Assembly: GCF_000194155.1 (NCBI RefSeq)
Contig: NZ_GL877881.1
Coordinates: 417,846-481,845 of the forward strand
DNA from: Saccharopolyspora spinosa NRRL 18395
GTDB lineage: Bacteria > Actinomycetota > Actinomycetes > Mycobacteriales > Pseudonocardiaceae
DNA length: 64,000 bases
Direction of reading: 5' to 3'
Shown here: piece after piece, positions 40,139-50,076 of the stretch
Numbering within the stretch: position 1 is the stretch's first letter
Layout: each line of letters starts with the position of its first letter
Made by a program: the position numbers and the translations under genes
The notes under the pieces: generated by a model
The model's input: the letters and a program-made list of their open reading frames with translations, nothing else
What the model was told of the DNA's origin: nothing
Databases searched by the model: none

Positions 40139-40600
40139 TTAGCTGCGAATGGCGACCGTGGCGTCGAGTTCCACGAGCGCACCCTTGGGCAGCACATGGG
40201 CCGGCAATGCGGTTCGAGCGTGGCGGCCAGCGTCGCCCAGGACGTCGATCAGCAGCTTCGACGCCCCGTCGACCACCGACGGCTGGTCGACGAAGTCTCG
40301 CGAACTCGTGACCCAGGCATTGAGCTTCAGCACCTGCTCGACGTTGTCCAGGCCAACTGCCTCATGTATGCGTGCCAGCAGGTTGAGCGCAGCGACCCTC
40401 GCGGCAGCCACTCCCTTAGCCACCGTGACGCCGTCCCCCAGACAGCCCGTCAGGATCTCACCTGCGGCGGTCCGGGAGATCTGGCCGGACACGTGCAGCA
40501 GGGTGCCCCATTGCACACTCGCCTCATATGCGTAACGGGGCGCACCGAGTACCGGAAGCTCAAGGGAAAGCGCTTTGAGACGCTCGTGCGCGTCAGTCAT
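40139..40600 (-). CDS. RidA/YjgF-family protein
   Basis: A 153-residue protein of the Rid superfamily (YjgF/YER057c, YoaB-like subgroup by length). LLHVSGQISRTAAGEI, ARVAALNLLARI and VELDATVAIRS are the conserved strands and helix around the trimer cleft. Canonical RidA uses an Arg near the end (R105 in E. coli numbering) to deaminate enamines; in this shorter subgroup the residue differs and function is often unknown. ATG 40600 with GGAAGATGAC. It is the last gene of the ABC importer / M24 enzyme operon, suggesting it handles a reactive imine formed in the breakdown of the imported compound. Confidence 0.82.
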   Translation of the reverse strand: MTDAHERLKALSLELPVLGAPRYAYEASVQWGTLLHVSGQISRTAAGEILTGCLGDGVTVAKGVAAARVAALNLLARIHEAVGLDNVEQVLKLNAWVTSSRDFVDQPSVVDGASKLLIDVLGDAGRHARTALPAHVLPKGALVELDATVAIRS

Positions 40601-40715
40601 GTCATCTTCCAATTTAATCTGTCGAAGAGGCGACGCAGGTTGGGTCGTGGATACCGTTCGCTGGGGAGCGGTATCCACGCCGTGCGGGCTACTTCTATCG
40701 TTGGCAACGCAGCCG

Positions 40716-42365
40716 TTATCGCTTGCTGAGCACGTAGGTCCGGTCGCGTCCGATGTACCAGAGGTCCTCGGTGCCGATCGCCGCGTTCTCGTACCGCCAA
40801 GGGATCTCGGCGGCGCCGTACGAGCCGACCGCGAGGACGTGCTTGTACCCGGGCCGGAGCTCGTTGGCGAAGGACTCCTGCTTGCCCATGAGGTGGCCGA
40901 CGTTGCGCTTGCGGTACTCGGTGTTGAAGTCGACCTCCGTCCCGAGCATCCCGATCTCGACCATCCGGTCCAGGTGGGGCGCCAGGTAGCGCAGGGTTCC
41001 CTCGTGCACGTCCTCGCACACGACGCCGGGCTTGAGCTGCCCGATGATGCCCTCACGCACGACATCGAAGAAGAAGTTGTACGCCTCCTTCGCCGCCGCA
41101 GTGCGGGGCAGCGAGCGGGCCATGTCGGAGGTGGCGACGGTGACTCCGTCGAACACGATGCGCACCCCGGCGTCGAGCTGGATGCAGGTCGTCTCGTCGG
41201 TGATCGGGTAGTCGACCGGTGGGCCGGGGAAGAGCATCCGGTTCGACGAGTGCAGGTTGGTGAAGTACGGCTCGATGCCGAAGGGGATCTCGTTCACCGT
41301 CCGGAACTCGACGATCTTGTCGAGGTACACCGCGTTGATGTCGAGCTCGGAGAACGAGCGGCCGGCGTCGAGGCTCTTCTCCGTCCAGGCCAGCGCCTCT
41401 TCGATGGCGAACACGCTGGCCCGGGCGGCGACGACCTGGAATGCGAGGTCCTCGTGATCGCGGATGTCCCGCCAGTGGCCGAGGTCTGTCGAGACCGGAA
41501 TCAGTTCCGCCCCCTCCCGCTCGAGCTCGCGGGCCAGTCCGACGCTGATCCACTCGTCCTCGACACCGGTCCGCGAGCCACGGGACAGCTCCCGGACGGC
41601 GGCACCGACGGACGGGAACTGGCCGACAGGCGCCCCGGAAACCCCGGAGGTTCCATCGGGCGCCAGCACGACGAGCCTGTCCGAACCGGCCAGCCACAGG
41701 GCGACTGTTCCGTCCGGCTGCGCGAGCCCGGTCGCCTCGGTGAAGTTGGGCGGCGCGGCGAGGAGCAGCGCGTCGAGGGAGCGGTCGGCGACGAGCGTCT
41801 TCAGCGCCGAGAACCGGCTGTCCTCGCTGGCGGTGAACTCCTCCGCCAGGCCGGACAGGTGTTCGACGGCCTCGATCAGCCGCCGCGCGGTGTGGACGCC
41901 CGTCTCGCGCCACGTCGCGAACCTCGCCAGGACCTCCTCGAGGTCAATCTCGTATGCGGTGACCGGGGTGGGGTCCTGGTCGGCGACGACGAGCTCGACG
42001 GAGCCGGACAGCGTGCGGTAGTGGCTGTAGACGACGTCGGCGGCGAGGCTGACCGCAGCGCCGTCGGCGAGTTCCTTCACCAGGCTCGTCAGGGACGCCG
42101 AGGCCGGGGTGTCGGCGACGATTCGGGGGTCGATCGTGACCCAGGGAGCGTAGAACTTGATCTTGTCCTTCGGGACGCCGGCGGAGAGGGCGTTGCCCTG
42201 CTCTTGTTGGCGCACGAGGAGGTACTGGTCCTTGTCAGTCTGTGCGATCAGTGGTGCGACGAGCGGGTAGGAGTCGAGGCGGATCGCGGAGAACAGCAGG
42301 CTCAAACGGGCGTTGAGTCCGTAAGTTTCTTCGACTTGCGAGGCGTCTGCGGTGAGGCTCAGCAT
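40716..42365 (-). CDS. M24-family (Xaa-Pro aminopeptidase/creatinase-like) protein
   Basis: A 549-residue protein with a long N-terminal creatinase-like domain and a C-terminal pita-bread domain. Metal-ligand positions seen: D in CIQLDAGVRI, D in ATSDMARSLP, H in NVGHLMGKQ and E in GTEDLWYIG. The fourth ligand, the Glu of the usual EPG motif, appears replaced (HVLAVGSYG), so a peptidase with two metals is doubtful; creatinase-like metal-free hydrolysis is an alternative. It is 57 bases after the ABC ATPase gene in the same direction, so the substrate is probably what the transporter imports. Confidence 0.78.
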   Translation of the reverse strand: MLSLTADASQVEETYGLNARLSLLFSAIRLDSYPLVAPLIAQTDKDQYLLVRQQEQGNALSAGVPKDKIKFYAPWVTIDPRIVADTPASASLTSLVKELADGAAVSLAADVVYSHYRTLSGSVELVVADQDPTPVTAYEIDLEEVLARFATWRETGVHTARRLIEAVEHLSGLAEEFTASEDSRFSALKTLVADRSLDALLLAAPPNFTEATGLAQPDGTVALWLAGSDRLVVLAPDGTSGVSGAPVGQFPSVGAAVRELSRGSRTGVEDEWISVGLARELEREGAELIPVSTDLGHWRDIRDHEDLAFQVVAARASVFAIEEALAWTEKSLDAGRSFSELDINAVYLDKIVEFRTVNEIPFGIEPYFTNLHSSNRMLFPGPPVDYPITDETTCIQLDAGVRIVFDGVTVATSDMARSLPRTAAAKEAYNFFFDVVREGIIGQLKPGVVCEDVHEGTLRYLAPHLDRMVEIGMLGTEVDFNTEYRKRNVGHLMGKQESFANELRPGYKHVLAVGSYGAAEIPWRYENAAIGTEDLWYIGRDRTYVLSKR

Positions 42366-42422
42366 GGGTGTTCCTCTGATGTCAATTTCGGTGCCGGAAT
42401 CGGTCGGATTCTGCGGCTGCGG

Positions 42423-43202
<780 letters not shown>

Positions 43203-43221
43203 GTGACTCTCCGTCCGGCCG

Positions 43222-44247
43222 TCACGGCGCCTGGATGATCTCGTTGCGGTGCAGCGGCTCGATGTAGGCGTCGCTGTACACGTCCTTGGGCGTGAGGTTG
43301 CTCGCCGATTTCAGGCCGAGGAACTGGCGGGCGATGTCAATCATTTTCTGAGCGCCGGCGTCGTCCATGACGCCGAACTGGTTCGCCGACTCATCAGGTC
43401 CCCAGTTGAGGGCGCACTGCTCGCCGATTGCGAGGGTGATGGTCTTGGTCTCGTAGCCCGAGACCTCTTTCTGGAAGTCCTGCGCGGCCTCGGTCGGGTG
43501 CTGGCACGCCCACAGGAAGCCCTTCTGCATCGCCCGGTTGAACCGCCGCACCTGATCGGGATTGGTTTTGAGCTTCTCGTCGGAGACGACGATCCCGTTG
43601 CCGTAGAGGTCGATGCCGAGGTCAGACCACTTCAGCACAACGGCCTGCCGGCCGAGTGCGTCAATGGCTGGCTCGTCGGAGACGTACAGGGCGAGGTTGG
43701 CGTCCCACTGACCGGCCAGCAGTCCGGGGATCTTCGATCCGCTCGAGGCGTGCACGACGTTGACGTCGCCCTCCTTGAGCCCCAGCTTGCTCATCGCGAA
43801 CGGCCACATCGCGGTCATCGCACCCGCGCCCTCGGTGGCGACTGTCTTGCCCGGGAGATCGGCCCATCCGTTGATTCCGCTGCCCGCGAGGGCCACGACC
43901 GCGTAGGCGGACCTGGCCTGGACGAGGTTGACCTGCTTGACTTTGGCGCCCCTGCCCTGGCTGGTGACCGTGGCGCCGAAGTCCGCCCAGCCGGCGTCGA
44001 CCTTGCCGGTTTCGACGGACGTGACCGTGTTGGTCGAACCTGACCCCGGCATCACCGTGAGGTCGATGCCTTCCGCCTTGAAGAAGCCCCGCTCAACAGC
44101 CGAGATGAACGGGGCGTGCTTCGGCAGGTACGCCACGTCGAGCATGAGGGTCATCGAGTTCTTCCCGCTACTGCTCGCGCAACCCGACACGGTCACGAGC
44201 AGCACAGCTCCGACGATCGCGGCGATCCTGCGAATCGAGTTCCGCAT
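43222..44247 (-). CDS. ABC transporter substrate-binding lipoprotein, NMT1/THI5-like
   Basis: A 341-residue binding protein with a lipoprotein signal (AIVGAVLLVTVSGC). LMLDVAYLPKHAPFISAVER and GFFKAEGIDLTVMPGSGST are the NMT1/SsuA family start, where aromatic and acidic residues bind small N- or S-containing ligands. The start is ATG 44247 with GGAG six to seven bases upstream; the longer open frame runs through the permease gene. It lies between the permease and ATPase genes of the same operon. The ligand is unknown; the downstream M24 enzyme and RidA suggest a nitrogenous compound. Confidence 0.9.
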   Translation of the reverse strand: MRNSIRRIAAIVGAVLLVTVSGCASSSGKNSMTLMLDVAYLPKHAPFISAVERGFFKAEGIDLTVMPGSGSTNTVTSVETGKVDAGWADFGATVTSQGRGAKVKQVNLVQARSAYAVVALAGSGINGWADLPGKTVATEGAGAMTAMWPFAMSKLGLKEGDVNVVHASSGSKIPGLLAGQWDANLALYVSDEPAIDALGRQAVVLKWSDLGIDLYGNGIVVSDEKLKTNPDQVRRFNRAMQKGFLWACQHPTEAAQDFQKEVSGYETKTITLAIGEQCALNWGPDESANQFGVMDDAGAQKMIDIARQFLGLKSASNLTPKDVYSDAYIEPLHRNEIIQAP

Positions 44248-44266
44248 TCGAGTCTCCGATCCCCGG

Positions 44267-45136
44267 TCACTTCGCGTGGTTCTTCCACGGGACCAGCTTT
44301 CGTCCCGCGAAATCGACGATGAAGAACAAGGCCAGGGCGATGGCGGCGAGCACGATGAAGGCCGCGAACATCGACGGGAGGTCGACCTGGCTGTTGGCGA
44401 GGAGGATGACGTATCCCAACCCCTTCGAGCCGGCGATGAACTCACCGACGACCGCCCCGCCCACAGCGAGCGAGATGGAGATCTTCGCCCCGGAGAAGAT
44501 CGACGGGATCGCATAGATGAACTCGATCTTCGTCATCTTCTTCCACTGCGACGCCTTGTTGATCCGTGCGAGCTCCTGCAGTTCGTGCGGTACCGAGCTC
44601 AGCCCGTCATAGGTGTTGATCACCAGCGGGAAGAACGCGATGGCCATCGCGACGAACGCCTTCGACTCGAAGCCGAACCCGAACCACACGATGAACAGCG
44701 GTGCGAGCGCAACCTTGGGGATGGTGTCGATCGCGATGAGCGCGGGATAGAGGAAACTGCGCACGGTCGAGGAATAGTGCAGCGCCGCGCCGCATAGAAC
44801 CCCAAGCGCGGTGCCGAGCGCAAAGCCGGCAAGCGCCTCCTGCAACGTGACGAAGGTGTTGCTCGCGAAGTATCCGGGCCGTTCGATCAGCTCGGCGAAG
44901 GCCGAGACCGGACCGACGAGCAGGAACTCCGGCGGGGCGATGATGGTGACCAGCAGCTGCCAGACGACGAAGATCCCGACGATCCCTGCGACTGCCTTCG
45001 CACCGGCCACGATCGAGTCACGGCTGAGTCGTGTCGGCCGGGATGTCGCCCGTCCATCGAGCGCTGCCTCGGGCGAGGACTGGCGCAGGCGGTCCGATCT
45101 GACTTCAGGAGAGGCCATCGCGGGAGCTCCCATCAA
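44267..45136 (-). CDS. ABC transporter permease, SsuC/TauC type
   Basis: A 289-residue permease with six TM helices. The EAA-type loop reads ELQELARINKASQWKKMTKI followed by EFIYAIPSIFSGAKISISLA, as in sulfonate/taurine/pyrimidine importers. Start ATG 45136 or the internal ATG 45118 (MASPEVRS); the latter gives a more usual N-terminus. It is the first gene of the importer block; 239 bases separate it from the end of the aldehyde dehydrogenase gene. Confidence 0.9.
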   Translation of the reverse strand: MMGAPAMASPEVRSDRLRQSSPEAALDGRATSRPTRLSRDSIVAGAKAVAGIVGIFVVWQLLVTIIAPPEFLLVGPVSAFAELIERPGYFASNTFVTLQEALAGFALGTALGVLCGAALHYSSTVRSFLYPALIAIDTIPKVALAPLFIVWFGFGFESKAFVAMAIAFFPLVINTYDGLSSVPHELQELARINKASQWKKMTKIEFIYAIPSIFSGAKISISLAVGGAVVGEFIAGSKGLGYVILLANSQVDLPSMFAAFIVLAAIALALFFIVDFAGRKLVPWKNHAK

Positions 45137-45375
45137 AAGGCGTGCCTTGCGCGGACAGTGCTGCGGCGACCGACTGGGGGTGTGGACGCCGGCAGGAGCC
45201 CGTGGCGGGGAGCGGCGACGCAGCCGTGATTCGGCGCGACGGGGGTGAGGGCGGGAGCGATCGGGGTGTCATTAGGTCCTCACAACATTGGAAGGGTTGC
45301 GACCGGGCGGTCGCGGGAATGGCTGGCGAGGGCCGGATCCGGCCGGGGTAATCCGCCGCATTAGGCCGACACGGG

Positions 45376-46998
45376 TCAATCGGCGCTTTCGGTGGCAAGC
45401 GCGTCTCGACTGGGTTCGCCGTCGAGTCGACGCCACACGCCAACCGGATTGTCGTCTTGTACCTCGGCCGGCAGCAGCGCTGCCGGCACGTCCTGATAAG
45501 CGACGGGTCGCAGGAAGCGCTCGATTGCGAGCGTCCCGACCGAGGTGCTGCGCGGGTCCGTCGTGGCCGGGAACGGGCCGCCGTGCACCATCGCGTGCCC
45601 GACCTCGACCCCGGTGGGCCAACCATCGAACAGGATGCGACCGGCCCGCTCCTCCAGGAGCGGCAGCAGCTTCGCGGCGAGTGGATGATCAGCCTCATCG
45701 GCGTGCACTGTCGCGGTGAGCTGACCTTCCAGCGCGCTCACCGCTGCGGTCAGCTCAGCGATGTCGGCACATCGGACGAGCAGCGACGTCGCGCCGAAGG
45801 CTTCGGCCTGCAGCCCCGGATCGGCAACGAACCGGGCGCCATCGACGGTCAGCAGCCGCGCGCAACCACCGGCCGCATCGCCGGACCGGCTGCCGCAAGC
45901 GAGCTCATCGACGCCGTCCCGGGCCGCAATGGCGTCACCGGCGGCGGCGTAGTGGTCGGCGATACCGATGGTGAGCATGGTTGCTCCGGGGTTGGTGGCA
46001 ACGGCGTCGGCCGCGGCCTTCGTGAACGCGTCGAGGCCCGGTCCCTCGACCATAAGCACCAAACCAGGGTTCGTGCAGAACTGCCCGGCTCCGAGCGTCA
46101 GCGATCCGACGAAGGCGGCGCCCAGCTCGGCTCCGCGGGATCCGAGCGCCGCAGGCAGCAGCAGCACCGGATTGATGCTGCTCATCTCCGCGTACACCGG
46201 GATCGGCACCGGCCGGGCGGCAGCTGCGGCCGCGATCGCCAGCCCGCCTTGGCGGGAGCCGGTGAAACCCACGGCACGAATCCTCGGGTCTCTGACGAGT
46301 TGGGCACCGATATCGGTCCCACTGCCGACAACCTGCGAGAATACGCCCTCGGGCATTCCCGTGTCAGCCGCTGCTTCGGCGATCGCCCGCGCCACCAGCT
46401 CCGCGGTACCCAGATGCGCCTGATGCGCCTTGACGACGACCGGGCACCCGGCGGCCAGCGCCGACGCCGTGTCGCCACCGGCGGTGGAGAAGGCCAGTGG
46501 GAAGTTGCTTGCGCCGAACACCGCGACCGGGCCGAGCGCGATCCGGCGCTGTCGGATATCGGGGCGCGGGAGCGGCACGCGGTCCAGCCGTGCCGGATCG
46601 ATCCGGGCACCCTGCCAGCTCCCAGCCCGCAGCTCTGCCGCGAACAGGCGCAGCTGACCGCTGGTGCGACCGACTTCGCCGGTGAGCCGCGGACGAGGCA
46701 GCGCGGTCTCGGCGTGAGCGCGCTCGACCAGCAAATCCTGGCGCTTGTCGATCAGATCGGCGATGCGCTCGAGGAACTCGGCACGCCGCTCGGCGGTGGT
46801 CGCCCGAAACACCGGAAACGCCTGCGCTGCTAGCGCACAAGCCCGTTCGACATGCTCGGCCGACGCCGTCGGGTAGGCGGGGTCGAGGGCCGCGCCAGTG
46901 CGGGGATCGGAGGACCGGATCTCCTTGCCCGTGCCGATGACGGGTTCGGCTCCGATGATCATGGCGCCGGTCGGGCAGGTCTGGAGGGGAGCGGACAC
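45376..46998 (-). CDS. 2,5-dioxovalerate (alpha-ketoglutaric semialdehyde) dehydrogenase
   Basis: A 540-residue NADP-type aldehyde dehydrogenase. The nucleophile is in LGAGQFCTNPGLVL, the general-base Glu in YAEMSSINPVLLLP and the cofactor strand in GPVAVFGASNFPLAFS; GASNFPLAFSTAGGD and EMSSINP are marks of the alpha-ketoglutaric semialdehyde group. It oxidises 2,5-dioxovalerate to 2-oxoglutarate. Start GTG 46998 has AAGGAGA five bases upstream; ATGs further out lack a ribosome site. The KdgD gene is 35 bases upstream, and together they are the last two steps of the glucarate pathway. Confidence 0.88.
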   Translation of the reverse strand: MSAPLQTCPTGAMIIGAEPVIGTGKEIRSSDPRTGAALDPAYPTASAEHVERACALAAQAFPVFRATTAERRAEFLERIADLIDKRQDLLVERAHAETALPRPRLTGEVGRTSGQLRLFAAELRAGSWQGARIDPARLDRVPLPRPDIRQRRIALGPVAVFGASNFPLAFSTAGGDTASALAAGCPVVVKAHQAHLGTAELVARAIAEAAADTGMPEGVFSQVVGSGTDIGAQLVRDPRIRAVGFTGSRQGGLAIAAAAAARPVPIPVYAEMSSINPVLLLPAALGSRGAELGAAFVGSLTLGAGQFCTNPGLVLMVEGPGLDAFTKAAADAVATNPGATMLTIGIADHYAAAGDAIAARDGVDELACGSRSGDAAGGCARLLTVDGARFVADPGLQAEAFGATSLLVRCADIAELTAAVSALEGQLTATVHADEADHPLAAKLLPLLEERAGRILFDGWPTGVEVGHAMVHGGPFPATTDPRSTSVGTLAIERFLRPVAYQDVPAALLPAEVQDDNPVGVWRRLDGEPSRDALATESAD

Positions 46999-47033
46999 GA
47001 GTGTCTCCTTCCTCTTCATCACGGTCGGTAGCG

Positions 47034-47960
47034 TCAGGCGATGGCGGTGCGCGATGTCTCGACGACGCCGGCCAACAATGCGCGCTCGGCGTCATCCAGG
47101 TCAGTCAGCGGCGGTCGGACCGGACCGGCCGGGCACCCGACGAGCTCCATGCCAGCCTTGACGATGCTCACCGCGTAACCCGCCTTTCGGTCACGAATCG
47201 CGGTGTAAGGCAGCACGACGTCGTCGAGCAGTCGACGCACCTTCGTTCGGTCCCCTGTCCGCACCGCGCTGTAGAAGGTCAGGGCGAACTCGGGCAGGAA
47301 GTTGAAGATCGCCGAACTGTAGGTCGTGACACCCAACTCCAGGTACGGCAGCGCGAACGTCTCCGCCGTCGGCAGCCCGCCGACGTAGACCAAGCGGTCG
47401 CCGAGACGCGAGTGGATCCGCGTGATCTCCTCCAGGTCGCCGACACCGTCCTTGAACCCGATCAGGTTCGGGCACGCGTCGGCAAGCGCAGCCACCGTGT
47501 CCGATGTGTACACGGCGTTCGCACGGCTGTAGAGCACCACGCCCAGCGAAGTGGATTCGCAGACCGCGCGCACATGAGCGACGAGGCCGTCGGCGGAGGC
47601 CTCGGTGAGGTAGGGCGGGAACAGCAGCAGGCCGTCGGCGCCGGCCGCCTCAGCGTCGCGGGCCATCGCGACCGCCTGCGCGGTGCCGTGTCCAGCCGGG
47701 GCGAGGATCGGGGTGCCCTCGGGCGCGCTGCCGACGGCCGCTCGGACCACGGTGCCGACTTCCTCCGGGGTCAGGGAGAAGAACTCCCCCGTCCCGCCAG
47801 CGGCGAACAGCCCGGCGATCTCGTACTTGCCGAGGCGGATGATGTTCTCCCGGTAAGCGGGCTCGTCGAACGCCAGGTCACGGGTGAAGTGGGTGACCGG
47901 GAACGACAGCAGTCCGGAGCCGAGGCGCTCGGCAAGTTCGGTCGGCGTGAAGGCGGGCAT
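47034..47960 (-). CDS. kdgD: 5-dehydro-4-deoxyglucarate dehydratase
   Basis: A 308-residue member of the dihydrodipicolinate synthase family. The Schiff-base Lys is in NLIGFKDGVGD, the catalytic Tyr in VVLYSRANAVY and the substrate loop in GLFAAGGTGEFFSLTPEE, all as in KdgD. It converts 5-keto-4-deoxyglucarate to 2,5-dioxovalerate, water and CO2. ATG 47960 is the homology start (GGAGGAA precedes it); the frame is open 48 codons further up. It is the first gene of the block. No glucarate or galactarate dehydratase is visible in this window. Confidence 0.9.
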   Translation of the reverse strand: MPAFTPTELAERLGSGLLSFPVTHFTRDLAFDEPAYRENIIRLGKYEIAGLFAAGGTGEFFSLTPEEVGTVVRAAVGSAPEGTPILAPAGHGTAQAVAMARDAEAAGADGLLLFPPYLTEASADGLVAHVRAVCESTSLGVVLYSRANAVYTSDTVAALADACPNLIGFKDGVGDLEEITRIHSRLGDRLVYVGGLPTAETFALPYLELGVTTYSSAIFNFLPEFALTFYSAVRTGDRTKVRRLLDDVVLPYTAIRDRKAGYAVSIVKAGMELVGCPAGPVRPPLTDLDDAERALLAGVVETSRTAIA

Positions 47961-48100
47961 CAGTGAGTTCCTCCTGCGGGTGGCGCCAGTGCTCGGCGGC
48001 GACTGGAACCGACAGTAAGAATGAAACCAATGCGCGTCCAACACTCCTTCGGCATCGCGTGATACCGATAATGGATTGGTGACGCTGAGCCAGCGGGAGA

Positions 48101-48200
48101 GCACCCACCGGCCTCTTACGCGAACACCTCACCCCCCACGACCAGGGCTTCGTCTTCACAACACCAAGAGGCCGCGTGCCACGACGCACCAAACGTCGAC
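48101..48200 (+). pseudogene. Possible tyrosine-recombinase remnant
   Basis: The frame LLREHLTPHDQGFVFTTPRGR-V resembles the strand-turn region just before the catalytic His of actinomycete integrases. Nothing before or after it in frame continues the domain. The rest of 47961-48649 shows no gene that I can support. Confidence 0.35.
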
Positions 48201-48649
48201 CGAGCCCGGAAAGCCCCAATACCCACGCAGGCATCAAAAAACCACCAATCACTCCCCCCGCGCAGGAACCACCTGACGTTCGTACGCACACCATTCGGAT
48301 CGTATTCCGGCGGCACCGCGTTCAAATTCCGCTTCATTCGGCCACCAATTCTTGATCATTACAAGACAGGCTTTAGAAGCACCCTTTCGGGCGGTCTCGA
48401 TTTCCCAACGGCGCGCGCTGCCCCTTGGTGAGCTTCTCGCCGAGTTCCGCCCTCGGCCGGGAACTACTCCAGTGTGCACCGTCGGGCTGGTGGATGATGG
48501 CCGAGCGTGTCGATGACGTCGTCCGGCAGCGGGTCAGCGGCGATGCTGGCCTGGTGGCGCCCTGCGTAGCGGCCGAGCGCGGTTGAACCATGTGCGCCTC
48601 GATACACGTGTACTGGCTGACAGGTCCGAGCGCACCGGGAGGACTTTCC

Positions 48650-49183
48650 GTGAACCATGTGGCAGAACCCGACAGCTGGAGCGAGTTCGAGAGAATGGAG
48701 CAACGGAAAGCCCAAGACGAGCGCGTGATTCAGGAGTGGAAACGAACGAATAGCGGCAACGGCGACGCATTGAAGCACGTGCGCAATTTCGTCGAACACG
48801 TGCGCGGGGACATTGGGGTGGACGGCGTAATCGTCGACGTTGACGCCATACCGATCAACGGGGGCTACGAGATCAAAGCGGGTTATTACATGGAGCCGGA
48901 CCCGCTGAACGATCTGCAAGCTTTGGGCTCGTCTGCGGCTAAGTTGTCGGCGAAATCGTCGGCCCAGTCGGCTGGCGGCGCATGTGGGCGTTCAGTGAGC
49001 ACGCCGCTGGGAGGGCACCCCGAGGAGTTGGCCGATTTGGTGCCCCAGGGAGGAGTAGGAGCGTCGTACGCGGACGGTGGGCCGCCTTCCGACGCCGGTC
49101 GGGTCGGTCGGCGAGTTCGCAGCGGAGATGGCGTGGATGAAGCGCCGCACACGGCGTCGGGTTCGGCTACAGCATCGGCCTGA
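48650..49183 (+). CDS. Hypothetical protein
   Basis: I do not recognise this family. GTG 48650 has GGGAGGA upstream. Residues 1 to about 100 are hydrophilic, acidic and helical (SWSEFERMEQRKAQDERVIQ, then HVRNFVEHVRGDIGVDGV and DAIPINGGYEIKAGYYMEPD), with the composition of a real protein. The remaining 77 or so residues are Gly/Ser/Ala-rich and could be out of frame after damage. The codon use is less GC3-biased than its neighbours and it sits between recombinase and transposase debris, which suggests acquired DNA. Confidence 0.5.
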   Translation: MNHVAEPDSWSEFERMEQRKAQDERVIQEWKRTNSGNGDALKHVRNFVEHVRGDIGVDGVIVDVDAIPINGGYEIKAGYYMEPDPLNDLQALGSSAAKLSAKSSAQSAGGACGRSVSTPLGGHPEELADLVPQGGVGASYADGGPPSDAGRVGRRVRSGDGVDEAPHTASGSATASA

Positions 49184-49329
49184 TGCCGGTGGCACGGAGC
49201 GGCAACGCCGCCCGCCGCGCCCCGGGTGGCGCCGCGCCGACTCTCCGGGAAGTCCGGGACACGAGCGGAACACGAGACATCCGGGACACGAGCGGGCCAA
49301 GAAGCTGAGAAACGCGCGGTTACGCGTTG

Positions 49330-49457
49330 TGGAAAGCCCCCGAAGAATCCGCCTGCTGACCCGCATTGCGTTTGGCTACCGAAGCCCCGAAGCATTCATC
49401 GCCCCGGCCATGCCCGCCCTCCACGGCCACACCCCCACCCTCCCAGGACGGAAATAA
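49330..49457 (+). pseudogene. Transposase C-terminal remnant (ISL3-like)
   Basis: The frame PRRIRLLTRIAFGYRSPEAF then PALHGHTPTLPGRK resembles the C-terminal end of ISL3-family transposases of actinomycetes (TRxAFGFRSPEALIALAML, then a PxLPGR end). The DDE core is absent. Confidence 0.45.
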
Positions 49458-50076
49458 CACCAACAGAAACAACAGAAGAGCCCAAAGATCGATACGGCAT
49501 CCTTCGCCGACGATCACTGGAGATCCACATCGTGGCCAAAAAAGCCCGCTGAGCTGCACTTACGTGCCGACCAGCGGGCTTCCGCCAACGTCGGGCCGAG
49601 AGGATCCGACCTGCCAGCCCTTGACCCCAGTCCTGTCCACAAGAGACGGTGACCGGCGAGAACCGATAACTCAGGACGAACCGGTGCTGTTGAACGCAGT
49701 ACCACTCTCGCATCAGAGCACCACAATATTCCCAGATATCCTCCCACTCCTACTCCTGCGGTCAATGACCGATGTCCGCCGGATTCGGCCCCATCCATCA
49801 CCGGCTATGCATGACGTTCTCGCCGCCGCCTCTCGCCCACTTCAGCCCCTCAATATCACCGGCCCCGACGAAGTGTTCGGGATCGCGACCTTGTTGCCGG
49901 GCAGCGGCGACGGGTCCGTTTGATGGTGGGAAACTTGCTGACATTTATTGCATAATGGTCAACAATTGACTACCGGCCTAGAACGCTATACCGTCGGCCC
50001 ACTTGCTGGAGCACCTGCCCAGCCCGTCACATCGCTCGGCGCGTCCCCAGCGGGCTTTCCTCAAGGAGGTTCGGAA
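49458..50076. other. Intergenic debris upstream of MFS gene
   Basis: A hairpin with 10-bp arms (AAGCCCGCTG at about 49541 and CAGCGGGCTT at about 49573) follows the transposase scrap. The remainder to 50076 shows no gene. A small inverted repeat, GTCAA-caa-TTGAC (about 49958-49970), sits in the MFS upstream region, in unusually AT-rich sequence. Confidence 0.4.

Noticed and set aside
49520..49590. tmRNA-like or other structured RNA near the AAGCCCGCTG hairpin
   Set aside because: No tag-peptide frame ending in ALAA, no acceptor-stem pairing; it lies at the edge of transposase debris and is more simply an element end or terminator.
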